Source: CAWJFP01 sp963842155
GTDB lineage: Bacteria; Pseudomonadota; Alphaproteobacteria; JACZXZ01
Direction of reading: 5' to 3'
Assembly: GCA_963842155.1 (NCBI GenBank)
Contig: CAWJFP010000013.1
Coordinates: 1 to 64,000 of the forward strand
DNA length: 64,000 bases
A model generated the notes under the pieces. That model did not search any database and had not been told where the DNA came from. It saw nothing but the letters and a program-made list of their open reading frames with translations. The position numbers were made by a program, and so were the translations under genes. Positions 22,397 to 31,937 of this stretch are shown here, piece by piece. How positions within the stretch are numbered: the first letter of the stretch is position 1; every line of letters starts with the position of its first letter.

Positions 22397-23823
22397 GCGC
22401 CCCCCCGCAATCGGACGAGGCGTTGTGGACAGCCGCGGAGGCGGCCAAGGCGCTAGGCGCGCGCGCCGGCTCCGCCTGGCAGGCGAGCGGCGTCTCGATC
22501 GACAGCCGGACCATCGCGCCGGGCGATCTCTTCGTCGCCATCCGGGGTCCGCGCGCCGACGGCCATGATTTCGCGAAGGCCGCCTTCGAGCGCGGCGCGG
22601 TCGCCGCGGTGGTCGAGCGCGCGATCGAAGGCTGCGCGCCCGAGCGGCTGTTGCTTGTCCCCGACACGCTCGCGGGGCTCGAGGCGCTCGGCAAGGCCGC
22701 GCGCGCGCGGACCCACGCCAAGATCATCGCGGTCACCGGCAGCGTCGGCAAGACCGGCACCAAGGAGGCGCTCAAGCTGGCGCTCGCGCGCCAGGCCAAG
22801 ACCACGGCGAGCCTCGCCAGCCTCAACAATCTCTGGGGCGTGCCGCTCTCCCTCGCGCGCATGCCGCGCGACGCGGCCTACGGCATCTTCGAGCTCGGCA
22901 TGAACCATCCGGGCGAGCTCGGGCCGCTCAGCCGACTGGTGCGGCCCCATGTCGCCATCGTGACCACCGTCGCGACCGCGCATAGCGAGTTCTTCGACAG
23001 CCTGATCGACATCGCCGACGCGAAGGCCGAAATCTTCCAAGGCATGGAAGGCGGCGTGGCGGTGCTCAACCGCGACAATGCCCTCTACCCGATCCTCGCC
23101 ATGGCGGCGCGCGCCGCGGGCGTCGAGCGGATCATCGGCTTCGGCGCGCATAACGAGGCCGACGCGCGTCTCATCTCCTACAGCTCGCGGCAGGGATCGA
23201 GCGAGGTGACGGCGCGCATTCTCGGCCACATGCTCGAATACCGCATTGGCGCGCCCGGCCGCCATTGGGCGCTCAACTCGCTCGCCGTGCTCGCCACCGT
23301 CGCGGCGGTCGGTGCCGATCTTCCCGCCGCTGCCGCGGCCTTGGCCGATCTCTCCGCCCCCAAGGGCCGCGGCGAGCTGCATCGCGTCACGCTTACGGGC
23401 GGCAGCTTCGAGCTGATCGACGACAGCTACAACGCGTCGCCGGCCTCGATGCGCGCCGCGATCGAGATCCTGTCGGCGTCGGAGCCGGGATCGGGAGGGC
23501 GGCGTATCGCCATCCTCGGCGACATGCTCGAATTGGGCTCAGGCTCCCCCCGCCTGCACGCCGCCCTCGCCGAACCGCTCCACGCCGGCAGGATCGACCT
23601 CGTCTTCACGGCGGGCCCGCTGATGGCGCTGCTGCACGAAGCACTGCCTCCGGCGATGCGCGGCGCCCGGGCGCCCGACGCCGAGACGCTGCTGCCGCTC
23701 GCCACCGCCGCCATTCGTCCGGGCGACGTGGTCGTGGTGAAGGGCTCCTATGGCAGCCGCATGGGCAAGGTGGTGGAGGCGCTTCTGGCGCTCGACCGCC
23801 CGCCCCGCGCTGTCAACGGCTAG
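22393..23823 (+). CDS. murF: UDP-MurNAc-pentapeptide synthetase
   Basis: MurF adds D-Ala-D-Ala to UDP-MurNAc-tripeptide. The 476-residue protein has an N-terminal Mur ligase domain (VSIDSRTIAPGDLFVAIRGP), the P-loop VTGSVGKTGTKEALKLAL and ELGMNHPGELGPLSRLVRP. It also has DDSYNASPASMRAAIEIL, the MurF signature in the C-terminal domain. It starts inside the murE stop (ATGA). mraY follows after 18 bases with its own GGAGGGGG ribosome site, one of the few non-overlapping junctions in this cluster. Confidence 0.95.
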   Translation: MSAPPQSDEALWTAAEAAKALGARAGSAWQASGVSIDSRTIAPGDLFVAIRGPRADGHDFAKAAFERGAVAAVVERAIEGCAPERLLLVPDTLAGLEALGKAARARTHAKIIAVTGSVGKTGTKEALKLALARQAKTTASLASLNNLWGVPLSLARMPRDAAYGIFELGMNHPGELGPLSRLVRPHVAIVTTVATAHSEFFDSLIDIADAKAEIFQGMEGGVAVLNRDNALYPILAMAARAAGVERIIGFGAHNEADARLISYSSRQGSSEVTARILGHMLEYRIGAPGRHWALNSLAVLATVAAVGADLPAAAAALADLSAPKGRGELHRVTLTGGSFELIDDSYNASPASMRAAIEILSASEPGSGGRRIAILGDMLELGSGSPRLHAALAEPLHAGRIDLVFTAGPLMALLHEALPPAMRGARAPDAETLLPLATAAIRPGDVVVVKGSYGSRMGKVVEALLALDRPPRAVNG

Positions 23824-23841
23824 AAGCGCGGAGGGGGGGCC

Positions 23842-24930
23842 ATGCTGTTCCATCTCTTGGCGCCGCTCTCGTCCGAGTTCGAGCCGCTCAATCTCTTCCG
23901 CTACATCACCTTCCGCACGGGCGGCGCGATCGCGACCTCGCTGCTGGTGAGCTTCATGCTTGGCCCCTCGCTCATCAACTGGCTCAAGCGGCGGCAGCGC
24001 GAGGGCCAGCCCATTCGCGAGGACGGGCCGGAGAGCCATCTCCTGCGCAAGAAGGGCACGCCCACCATGGGCGGCGTGCTGATCCTCGCAGCCACCGCGA
24101 TCAGCACCCTCCTGTGGGCGGATATTGCCAACAGCTATGTCTGGCTGGTGATCTTCGTCACGATCGGCTTCGGGGCGATCGGCTCGGCCGACGACTACCT
24201 CAAGCTCAGCCGCCGCTCGAGCAAGGGCGTGCCGGGCCGGCTCAAGCTGGCGCTCGAGGTCCTTATCGCGCTGCTCGCCGCCTGGTGGATCATGCGCAAC
24301 ACCGCGCCGCCCTTCAACACGGTCTTCGCCGTGCCCTTTCTCAAGGCGGTGCTGATCCATCTCGGCTGGTTCTTCCTCCCCGTCGCGGCCTTCGTGATCG
24401 TCGGCGCGTCGAACGCGGTCAATCTCACCGACGGGCTCGACGGGCTCGCCATCGTGCCGGTCATGATCGCGGCCGGCGTATTCGGCCTCATCGCCTATGT
24501 CGTCGGCAATACGGTCTTCGCCAGCTATCTCCAGCTCCATTACGTGGCCGGCGCGGGCGAGCTCGCCGTCTTCTGCGGCGCGCTGGTCGGCGCGAGCCTG
24601 GGCTTCCTCTGGTTCAATGCGCCGCCCGCCATGGTCTTCATGGGCGACACGGGCTCGCTCTCCTGCGGCGCCGCGCTCGGCGCCATCAGCGTCATCACCA
24701 AGCATGAGGTGGTGCTGGCGATCGTGGGCGGACTCTTCGTGCTGGAGACCGTCTCGGTGATGGTGCAGGTGCTCTCCTTCAAGCTCACCGGCAAGCGCGT
24801 CTTCCGCATGGCGCCGCTCCATCATCATTTCGAGAAGAAGGGCTGGCAGGAGCCCACCATCGTGATCCGCTTCTGGATCATCGCCTCGATCCTGGCGCTC
24901 GCCGGGCTCGCCACCCTGAAGCTGAGGTGA
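23842..24930 (+). CDS. mraY: Phospho-MurNAc-pentapeptide translocase
   Basis: The 362-residue inner-membrane enzyme with ten predicted helices transfers phospho-MurNAc-pentapeptide to undecaprenyl phosphate, forming lipid I. Family motifs are KKGTPTMGGVLILAAT, the first catalytic aspartates in GSADDYLKLSRRSSKG, NAVNLTDGLDGLAIVPVM, FMGDTGSLSCGAALGAI and the histidine loop APLHHHFEKKGW. Length is normal for Gram-negative MraY (about 360). The start is preceded by GGAGGGGG. murD follows after four bases. Confidence 0.96.
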   Translation: MLFHLLAPLSSEFEPLNLFRYITFRTGGAIATSLLVSFMLGPSLINWLKRRQREGQPIREDGPESHLLRKKGTPTMGGVLILAATAISTLLWADIANSYVWLVIFVTIGFGAIGSADDYLKLSRRSSKGVPGRLKLALEVLIALLAAWWIMRNTAPPFNTVFAVPFLKAVLIHLGWFFLPVAAFVIVGASNAVNLTDGLDGLAIVPVMIAAGVFGLIAYVVGNTVFASYLQLHYVAGAGELAVFCGALVGASLGFLWFNAPPAMVFMGDTGSLSCGAALGAISVITKHEVVLAIVGGLFVLETVSVMVQVLSFKLTGKRVFRMAPLHHHFEKKGWQEPTIVIRFWIIASILALAGLATLKLR

Positions 24931-24934
24931 GGCG

Positions 24935-26347
24935 GTGATCGAGGTAGCATCCTTCGCCGGCGTCCCCGTCGCCGTGATGGGCCTGGGCAGGAGCGGCCTC
25001 GCCGCCGCGCGCGCGCTGATCGCGGGCGAGGCCGAGGTCTGGGCCTGGGACGATTCCGCCGGACGGCGCGAGACCGCCGCCGCCGCAGGCATCCCGCTCG
25101 TCGATCTCTACCGCCAGGACCTGCGCGGCGCCGCGACCCTCGTGCTCAGCCCGGGCATACCGCATGAGTTTCCCGCGCCGCATCCCGTCGCGCGGCGGGC
25201 GCGCGAGGCCGGCCTCGAGATCATCGGCGAGGTCGAGCTCCTCGCGCGCAGCCGGCCTGAGGCAACCTATGTCGGCATCACGGGCACCAACGGGAAATCG
25301 ACCACCACGGCGCTGATCGGCCATATCCTCGGCCTCACTCATCACGCGGTGCAGGTCGGCGGCAATCTCGGCACGCCGGCGCTCGCGCTCGACCCGCTCG
25401 GCGAGGGCGGCGTCTATGTGCTGGAAATGTCCTCCTACCAGCTCGAGCTCACCCATTCGCTCGTCTTCGACGTGGCGGTGCTCACCAACATCACGCCCGA
25501 CCATCTCGACCGCCATGGCGGCATGGAAGGCTACGTCGCCGCCAAGCGCCGCATCTTCGATCGCCAGACCGCTTCCTCGACGGCCGTGGTGGGCGTCGAC
25601 GACGCGCCTTCGCGCGCCATCTTCGAAACGCTCGCTCGCGCGCCCGAGCAGGTCATCCTGCCCATCTCGGCCGAGCATCGTGTTGATGGCGGCGTCTATG
25701 TGCTCGATGGAATGCTCTGCGACGATATCGAGGGCGGCGACGCGCCGGTCGCCAATATCTCCGCCATCCCTACTCTGCCCGGCCGGCATAATTGGCAGAA
25801 CGCCGCGGCCGCCTATGCGGCGGCCCGCGCCATGGGCGTGGCGCCGGCGCTCATCGCCGGCTGCCTGCGCAGCTTCCCGGGTCTGCCTCACCGCCAGGAG
25901 CTGATCGCGGCGATCGACGGCCTGCGCTACGTCAATGACAGCAAGGCCACCAACGCCGACGCGGCCGAGAAGGCGCTGCTCTGCTACGATCATGTCTACT
26001 GGATCGCGGGCGGGCGGGCCAAGGCGGGCGGCATCGCCGCGCTTGCGCCGCATTTCGACCGCATCCGCCATGCCTACCTGATCGGCGAGGCGGCGGACGA
26101 GTTCGCCCGCACGCTCGAGGGCCGGGTGCCCTACACGATGACGGGCACGCTCCAGCGCGCCTTGGCTGCGGCGAGCGCGGACGCGCGGCGCGAGAAGATC
26201 GAGGGCGCGGTCGTACTGCTCTCGCCCGCCTGCGCCTCCTTCGACCAGTTCGCCGATTTCGAAGCGCGCGGCGACGCCTTCCGCGCTCTCGTCGAGGCGC
26301 TGCCAGGCGAGCGCGAGGGCGCGATCCTCGAGGAGGATCTCGAGTGA
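24935..26347 (+). CDS. murD: UDP-MurNAc-L-alanine:D-glutamate ligase
   Basis: The 470-residue Mur ligase adds D-glutamate. The Rossmann-like N-terminus AVMGLGRSGLAAARALI, the P-loop YVGITGTNGKSTTTALIGHI, and EMSSYQLELTHSL with NITPDHLDRHGGMEGY are typical of MurD. LPHRQELIAAIDGLRYVNDS and KATNADAAEKALLCY mark the C-terminal ligase domain. The start is GTG at 24935 (GTGATCGAG) with GAGGCG just before it. The stop overlaps the GTG start of ftsW. Confidence 0.95.
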   Translation: MIEVASFAGVPVAVMGLGRSGLAAARALIAGEAEVWAWDDSAGRRETAAAAGIPLVDLYRQDLRGAATLVLSPGIPHEFPAPHPVARRAREAGLEIIGEVELLARSRPEATYVGITGTNGKSTTTALIGHILGLTHHAVQVGGNLGTPALALDPLGEGGVYVLEMSSYQLELTHSLVFDVAVLTNITPDHLDRHGGMEGYVAAKRRIFDRQTASSTAVVGVDDAPSRAIFETLARAPEQVILPISAEHRVDGGVYVLDGMLCDDIEGGDAPVANISAIPTLPGRHNWQNAAAAYAAARAMGVAPALIAGCLRSFPGLPHRQELIAAIDGLRYVNDSKATNADAAEKALLCYDHVYWIAGGRAKAGGIAALAPHFDRIRHAYLIGEAADEFARTLEGRVPYTMTGTLQRALAAASADARREKIEGAVVLLSPACASFDQFADFEARGDAFRALVEALPGEREGAILEEDLE

Positions 26348-27471
26348 CCCTCGCCTTCGCCCGCACCGACACGAGCATCATCGGCCGCTGGTGGTGGACC
26401 GTCGACCGTTGGACCTTGATCGCGATCGTGGCGTTGGCCTTGACCGGCACGATCATGACCTTGGCGGCGAGCCCGTCGGTCGCCGTGCGGATCGGCTATG
26501 ATTCCTTCTATTTCGTGACGCGCCAGATGATCTATCTGCCGCTGGCGCTCGGCACGACCTTTGCGGTCTCCCTGCTCGAGCCGCGCGCGGTGCGGCGGCT
26601 CGCCGTCGCCGTCTTCATCGTCGCCCTGTTCCTCACCGCCCTCACCCTCATGGTCGGGCCGGACACCAAGGGCGCGCGGCGCTGGCTTCATCTCGGGCCG
26701 CTCTCGATCCAGCCTTCCGAGTTCGTGAAGCCGGCCTTCGCCGTGGTCGCCGCTTGGATGTTCGCCGCTCAACGCCAGGCCAACGGGGTTCCCGGAAACC
26801 TGATTTCGGTCGCCCTCTTCGCCATGATCGCGCCCATCCTTTATTGCCAACCCGATATCGGCATGCTCGTCGTCCTGTCGGCCGTGTGGTTCATCCAATT
26901 CTTCCTGGCGGGGCTCAGGATCCATTGGGTCGCGCTCATCGGCGTCATCGGCGTCGTGGGCCTGGCGGCCGCCTATTTCACGCTTCCTCACGTGGCCTCG
27001 CGCGTCGATCATTTCCTCAATCCCCAGCTCGGCAACAGCTACCAGATCGACCGCGCCATGGAGGCCTTCTCGAACGGCGGGCTTCTCGGCCGCGGCCCCG
27101 GCGAAGGCGTGGCCAAGCTGCATCTGCCGGACGCCCATAGCGATTTCGTCTTCGCCGTCGCGGGCGAGGAGTTCGGCCTCGTGAGCTGCCTCGGCATCGT
27201 CGCCGTCTTCGCCTTCGTGCTGCTGCGCGGTCTCGGACGCATGCTCCAGGAGCAGAACCTCTTCGTCATGCTGGCCGGCACGGGGCTGCTCGTGCAGTTC
27301 GGGCTGCAGGCCTGCATCAACATGGCCTCAGCCCTCCATATGATGCCGACCAAGGGCATGACGCTTCCCTTCATCAGCTACGGCGGCTCCTCCCTGCTCG
27401 CGCTCGCGCTCGGCATGGGCATGGTGCTGGCGCTCACCCGCAAGCGGGTGGGACCGGGAGAGCTCGGATGA
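26344..27471 (+). CDS. ftsW: Septal peptidoglycan polymerase (SEDS family)
   Basis: The 375-residue polytopic membrane protein with about ten helices is the SEDS glycosyltransferase that polymerises lipid II at the septum with FtsI. Signatures are GARRWLHLGPLSIQPSEFVK, PDIGMLVVLSAVWFIQFFLA, GRGPGEGVAKLHLPDAHSDF, FAVAGEEFGLV and PFISYGGSSLLALALGMGM. The GTG start at 26344 overlaps the murD stop and the gene stop overlaps the murG ATG (ATGA). A shape-determining RodA is unlikely given the position among division genes. Confidence 0.96.
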   Translation: MTLAFARTDTSIIGRWWWTVDRWTLIAIVALALTGTIMTLAASPSVAVRIGYDSFYFVTRQMIYLPLALGTTFAVSLLEPRAVRRLAVAVFIVALFLTALTLMVGPDTKGARRWLHLGPLSIQPSEFVKPAFAVVAAWMFAAQRQANGVPGNLISVALFAMIAPILYCQPDIGMLVVLSAVWFIQFFLAGLRIHWVALIGVIGVVGLAAAYFTLPHVASRVDHFLNPQLGNSYQIDRAMEAFSNGGLLGRGPGEGVAKLHLPDAHSDFVFAVAGEEFGLVSCLGIVAVFAFVLLRGLGRMLQEQNLFVMLAGTGLLVQFGLQACINMASALHMMPTKGMTLPFISYGGSSLLALALGMGMVLALTRKRVGPGELG

Positions 27472-28607
27472 GCCGTCGCCCGCAGCTCGTCATGCTCGCC
27501 GCAGGCGGCACGGGAGGACATATGTTCCCGGCCGAGGCGGCGGCGCGTGCGCTGATCGCCCGCGGCCATCGTCTGCTGTTCGTGACGGACAAGCGCGGCG
27601 CCGGCCATCTGGCGCGGCTCGCCGGCGCGGAGGTCCGCGTCATCGCCGCGGGCGGCGTGGCGGGCCGCGGCGCGCTCCAACGCGGCATCGCCGCCCTCAA
27701 GCTCGGCTTGGGCTTCTTCAAGGCGCGGCGGATCATTGCCGAAGCGAGGCCGGACGCCGTGCTCGGCTTCGGCGGCTACGCCTCGCTTCCCACATTGGCG
27801 GCGGCATTGCTTGCCCGCCTTCCGACGGCGATCCACGAGCAGAATGCCGTGCTCGGCCGCGCCAACCGCCTGCTGGCCCCGCGCGTGCGCCTCGTCGCCG
27901 CCTCCTTCGCCGCGACAAAGGGTTTGCCGGCGGCGGACGCGGCGCGCGTCGCGGTGACCGGCAATCCGGTGCGGCCCGAGATCGCGGCCCTCGCCGGCCG
28001 GCCCTATGCCGCACCGGGCGCAGGCGACCCCATCCATCTGCTCGTGCTCGGCGGCAGCCAGGGCGCGCGCGCCTTCGGCAAGATCGTCCCCGATGCGGTC
28101 GGGCGGCTCGATCCTTCCCTGCGCGCCCGGCTGCGCGTCGCGCAACAGGCGCGTCCCGAAGACCTGGAGGCCGCGCGCGCGGCCTATCGCGCACTCGATG
28201 TCGCCGCCGAGGTCGAGAGCTTCTTCCGCGACGTGCCGGAGCGCCTCGCGCTCGCGCATCTTCTGATCGCGCGCGCCGGCGCTTCCACCGTCGCCGAGCT
28301 CACCGCCGCGGGCCGGCCGGCCATTCTCGTCCCCTATCCCCACGCCATCGACGACCATCAGCGCGCCAACGCCGAGGCCTTGGCGCAGACGGGTGGCGCC
28401 TGGATCATGCCGGAGGGCGCCTTCTCCGCCGAACGGCTTGCCGCGCGCTTGGCGGAGCTCTTCGGCGCCCCGGCCACTCTCGCGCACGCGGCGGCGGCGG
28501 CGCGTCGGACCGGACGCGCGGACGCGGCCGAGCGGCTGGCCGATCTCGTCGAGCGGCTGCTGCCCTCCAACGGCGATCACGGCTCCATGCGGGAGGCCGC
28601 CGAATGA
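27468..28607 (+). CDS. murG: UDP-GlcNAc:lipid I GlcNAc transferase
   Basis: MurG (379 residues, GT28 fold) converts lipid I to lipid II at the inner face of the membrane. The N-terminal domain shows LAAGGTGGHMFPAEAAARAL, the GGTGGH phosphate loop, and VLGFGGYASLPTLAAALLA, with IHEQNAVLGRANRLLA as acceptor-site element. The C-terminal donor domain shows LVLGGSQGARAFGKIVPDA and IARAGASTVAELTAAGRPAI. Length is slightly above E. coli MurG. Overlaps both ftsW and murC by four bases. Confidence 0.95.
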   Translation: MSRRPQLVMLAAGGTGGHMFPAEAAARALIARGHRLLFVTDKRGAGHLARLAGAEVRVIAAGGVAGRGALQRGIAALKLGLGFFKARRIIAEARPDAVLGFGGYASLPTLAAALLARLPTAIHEQNAVLGRANRLLAPRVRLVAASFAATKGLPAADAARVAVTGNPVRPEIAALAGRPYAAPGAGDPIHLLVLGGSQGARAFGKIVPDAVGRLDPSLRARLRVAQQARPEDLEAARAAYRALDVAAEVESFFRDVPERLALAHLLIARAGASTVAELTAAGRPAILVPYPHAIDDHQRANAEALAQTGGAWIMPEGAFSAERLAARLAELFGAPATLAHAAAAARRTGRADAAERLADLVERLLPSNGDHGSMREAAE

Positions 28608-30046
28608 GGACGCTTCCGCTCGATCTCGGCATCATCCATTTCGTCGGCATCGGCGGCATCGGGATGAGCGGCATCGCCGAGATTCTGCACAACCTGCAAT
28701 ACAAGGTGCAGGGCAGCGACGCGGCGGACAACGCCAATTGCCGGCGCTTGCGCGCCCTCGGCATTCCCATCGCCATCGGCCATCGCGCGGAGAACCTGGG
28801 CGAGGCCAAGGTCATGGTGGTCTCCTCCGCGATCAAGCCCGACAATCCGGAAGTCGTCGCGGCGCGCGCGCTGCTCATGCCGGTGGTGCGCCGCGCCGAG
28901 ATGCTGGGCGAGCTGATGCGCCTCAAATGGGCGATCGCCGTCGGCGGCACCCACGGCAAGACGACCACCACCTCCATGATCGCCGCCATGCTGGAGACGG
29001 CCGGGCGCGATCCGACCGTGATCAACGGCGGAATCATCGAGGCCTATGGCACGAATGCGCGGCTCGGCAGCGGCGACTGGATGGTCGTCGAGGCCGACGA
29101 ATTGGACGGCACCTTCGTCAAGCTGCCCTCGACCATCGCCGTCGTCACCAACATCGATCCCGAGCATCTCGATTTCTACGGCAGCTTCGATAAGGTGCGC
29201 GACGCCTTCGCCTCCTTCGTTCAGAACATCCCCTTCTACGGCTTCGCCGCGCTGTGCATAGACCATCCCGAGGTGCAGGCGCTCATCCCGCGCATGCTCG
29301 ACCGCAAGGTGGTGACCTACGGCTTGAGCCCGCAGGCCGACGTGCGCGCGATCGAGATCGAGCTCGGGCCGGGCGGCTCGCGCTACACGGTGCAGATCGC
29401 GGAGCGGCTGAGCGGCAACGCGCGTCGCCTCGAAAACATGACGCTTCCCATGCTCGGCGACCACAACGTGCAGAACTCGCTTGCCGCGGTCGCGATCGCC
29501 AACGAGATGGGGATCGACGATGCGACGATGCGCCGCGCACTCGCCAATTTCACCGGCGTGAAGCGCCGCCTGACCGTTACCGGCGAGGTCGCCGGCATCC
29601 GGGTGATCGACGATTACGGCCATCATCCGGTCGAGATCCGCGCCGTCATGCGCGCCGTGCGCACGGCCTGCCGCGGCCGCGTGATCGCCGTGGTGCAGCC
29701 CCATCGCTACACGCGCCTGCGCGACCTATTCGAGGATTTCTGCACCTGCTTCAACGATGCCGACGCGGTGATCGTGGCCGAGGTCTATCCGGCGGGCGAG
29801 GCGCCCATCGAGGGCATCGACCGCGACGCGCTGGTCGAGGGGCTGCGCACGCACGGCCATCGCCAGGTGCTGCCGCTGGCCGATCCCAAGGAGCTCGCCG
29901 CGATGGTGGCCGAACTCGCCCAGCCCGGCGACATCGTCGTCTGCGTGGGCGCGGGCAGCATCACCAACTGGGCCCATGCGCTGCCGGGCGAGCTCGAGGC
30001 AATCTTCGCCGCGGCCCGTCGCGCCAACGGGAGCGTCGGTCCATGA
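28604..30046 (+). CDS. murC: UDP-MurNAc:L-alanine ligase
   Basis: MurC (480 residues) adds the first residue, L-alanine, to UDP-MurNAc. It starts MRTLPLDLGIIHFVGIGGIG with the GIGGIGMSGIAEIL nucleotide loop. The P-loop is AVGGTHGKTTTTSMIAAML, then EADELDGTFVKLPSTIAVVT and NIDPEHLDFYG. The C-terminal domain holds VIDDYGHHPVEIRAVMRAVR and VVQPHRYTRLRDLFEDF. Overlaps murG and murB by four bases. Some alphaproteobacteria separate murC from murG or place genes between; here they are contiguous. Confidence 0.96.
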   Translation: MRTLPLDLGIIHFVGIGGIGMSGIAEILHNLQYKVQGSDAADNANCRRLRALGIPIAIGHRAENLGEAKVMVVSSAIKPDNPEVVAARALLMPVVRRAEMLGELMRLKWAIAVGGTHGKTTTTSMIAAMLETAGRDPTVINGGIIEAYGTNARLGSGDWMVVEADELDGTFVKLPSTIAVVTNIDPEHLDFYGSFDKVRDAFASFVQNIPFYGFAALCIDHPEVQALIPRMLDRKVVTYGLSPQADVRAIEIELGPGGSRYTVQIAERLSGNARRLENMTLPMLGDHNVQNSLAAVAIANEMGIDDATMRRALANFTGVKRRLTVTGEVAGIRVIDDYGHHPVEIRAVMRAVRTACRGRVIAVVQPHRYTRLRDLFEDFCTCFNDADAVIVAEVYPAGEAPIEGIDRDALVEGLRTHGHRQVLPLADPKELAAMVAELAQPGDIVVCVGAGSITNWAHALPGELEAIFAAARRANGSVGP

Positions 30047-31014
30047 TGGCGCTCTCCCGCCGCCCCTCCCGCCTCATCGAGCGGCTGCCGCCCGTGCGCG
30101 GCCGCCTCACCGAGGACGCGCCGCTCGACCGCATCACCTGGTTCCGCGTAGGCGGCGCGGCGGAGGTCATGTTCCGTCCCGCCGACGCAGAGGACCTGGC
30201 TGCCTTCCTCACGGCGCTCCCCGCGGAACTGCCGGTTACCGTCATCGGCGTGGGCTCGAACCTCTTGGTGCGCGACGGCGGCGTGCCGGGCGTGGTCGTT
30301 CGTCTCGGCCGCGGCTTCGCCGACATTGCGATCGAGGCGGAGCGCGTGTGCGCGGGGGCAGGCGCGCTCGATCTCAACGTCGCGCTCGCCGCCGCCGAGG
30401 CCGGGCTCGCCGGGCTCGAGTTCCTGTCGGGCATCCCGGGAACGGTCGGCGGTGCGCTGCGCATGAACGCCGGTGCCTATGGCAGCGAGATCGAGGACGT
30501 GCTTCTCGAGGCGACGGCGCTCGACCGAGGCGGCCGGACGCATCGCTTGAACCCTGCCGAGCTCGGGCTCGGCTATCGCCGTTCGGGCCTTCCCGAGGAC
30601 TGGATCTTCACCGGCGCGATCTTCCGCGCCGCCCCCGGCGAGCGCGCCCAGATCGCCGCCCGGATGGCGGAGATCGAACGCGCGCGCGAGGACACCCAGC
30701 CGATCCGCAGCCGCACCGGCGGCAGCACCTTCGCCAACCCCGACGATCCTCGCGCGGCCGGCCGCAAGGCTTGGCAGCTCATCGAGGAAGCCGGCTGCCG
30801 CGGGTTGCGCCGAGGCGGCGCCATGGTGTCGGAGAAGCACTGCAATTTCCTCATCAATACCGGCGACGCCAGCGCCGCCGATCTCGAGGCGCTCGGCGAG
30901 GAGGTGCGCCGCAGGGTGCGCGAGAAGAGCGGCATCGAGCTCCGGTGGGAGATCAGGCGCATCGGCATCCCCGCCTCGAATGGCCCGCGCCCTGCCGAGG
31001 AGGCCCTGTCGTGA
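30043..31014 (+). CDS. murB: UDP-N-acetylenolpyruvoylglucosamine reductase
   Basis: MurB (323 residues) reduces UDP-GlcNAc-enolpyruvate to UDP-MurNAc using NADPH and FAD. The start is the ATG at 30043, in ATGA with the murC stop; the long frame upstream is a shadow of murC. The FAD domain has TWFRVGGAAEVMFRPADAED, VIGVGSNLLVRDGGVPGVVV and LSGIPGTVGGALRMNAGAYG. The C-terminal domain has the proton-donor serine in RTGGSTFANPDD and HCNFLINTGDASAADLE. Residues match a type I or IIa alphaproteobacterial MurB. Stop overlaps the ddl GTG. Confidence 0.95.
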   Translation: MMALSRRPSRLIERLPPVRGRLTEDAPLDRITWFRVGGAAEVMFRPADAEDLAAFLTALPAELPVTVIGVGSNLLVRDGGVPGVVVRLGRGFADIAIEAERVCAGAGALDLNVALAAAEAGLAGLEFLSGIPGTVGGALRMNAGAYGSEIEDVLLEATALDRGGRTHRLNPAELGLGYRRSGLPEDWIFTGAIFRAAPGERAQIAARMAEIERAREDTQPIRSRTGGSTFANPDDPRAAGRKAWQLIEEAGCRGLRRGGAMVSEKHCNFLINTGDASAADLEALGEEVRRRVREKSGIELRWEIRRIGIPASNGPRPAEEALS

Positions 31015-31937
31015 GCGAGAGCCTGCATGTCGCCGTGCTGATGGGCGGCTGGTCGGCCGAGCGCGAGGTGTCGCTGGTGAGCGGCCGCACTTGCGCCGAG
31101 GCGCTGGCCCAGGCCGGCTATCGCGTCACCGAGGTGCCGGTCGAGCGCGATCTCGGCGGCCTGCTCGCGCAGCTGGAGCCGCGGCCTGACGTCGCCTTCA
31201 ACGCCTTGCATGGCCGCTGGGGCGAGGATGGCTGCATCCAAGGCGTCCTCGACATCCTCGGCATTCCCTACACCCATTCCGGCCTGCTGGCCTCGGCGCT
31301 CGCCATGAACAAGCCGATGGCGAAGCGGCTCTTCGCCGCGGCGGGCATCCCTTGCGCCGAGGGCATGGTGGTGCGCCGCGCGGCGATGCTGGCGGGCGAC
31401 CCGATGAAGCGGCCCTATGTGGTGAAGCCGATCGCCGAGGGTTCGAGCGTCGGCGTACGCATCGTGCGCCCGGGCGACAACGCGCTGCCCTTCGAGCCCC
31501 ACGACTGGCCCTTTGGCGAGGAGGTGCTGGTCGAGCGCTATATCGCCGGCCGCGAGCTCACCGTCTCGGTGATGGGCGACCGCGCGCTCGCGGTGACCGA
31601 GCTAAGGCCGCTCCAGGGCTTCTACGACTACACCGCAAAATACACGGCGGGGAAGACCACCCATCTGGTTCCCGCGCCGATCCCGGACGCGATCACCGGC
31701 CGCTGCCTGGACTACGCGCTGCGCGCCCATCGGGCGCTCGGCTGCCGCGGCGTGAGCCGCGCGGATTTCCGCTATGACGAGAGCGAGGGCAAGGATACCG
31801 GCCTCTATCTGCTCGAGATCAACACGCAGCCCGGCATGACGCCGCTCTCGCTCGTGCCGGAGCAGGCGGCCCATCTCGGCATCTCTTTCCCCGAGCTGGT
31901 CAGATGGATGGTGGAGCGCGCCTCATGCGACAGCTAG
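31011..31937 (+). CDS. ddl: D-alanine:D-alanine ligase
   Basis: Ddl (308 residues, ATP-grasp) joins two D-alanines for the pentapeptide end. The GTG at 31011 (VSESLHVAVLMGGWSAEREV) overlaps the murB stop as GTGA. Motifs are LMGGWSAEREVSLVSGRTCA, NALHGRWGEDGCIQGVLDIL, LASALAMNKPMAKRLFAAAG, VKPIAEGSSVGVRI and EINTQPGMTPLSLVPEQA. The final segment SFPELVRWMVERA is normal. Its stop overlaps the proposed ftsQ start by 13 bases. Confidence 0.95.
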   Translation: MSESLHVAVLMGGWSAEREVSLVSGRTCAEALAQAGYRVTEVPVERDLGGLLAQLEPRPDVAFNALHGRWGEDGCIQGVLDILGIPYTHSGLLASALAMNKPMAKRLFAAAGIPCAEGMVVRRAAMLAGDPMKRPYVVKPIAEGSSVGVRIVRPGDNALPFEPHDWPFGEEVLVERYIAGRELTVSVMGDRALAVTELRPLQGFYDYTAKYTAGKTTHLVPAPIPDAITGRCLDYALRAHRALGCRGVSRADFRYDESEGKDTGLYLLEINTQPGMTPLSLVPEQAAHLGISFPELVRWMVERASCDS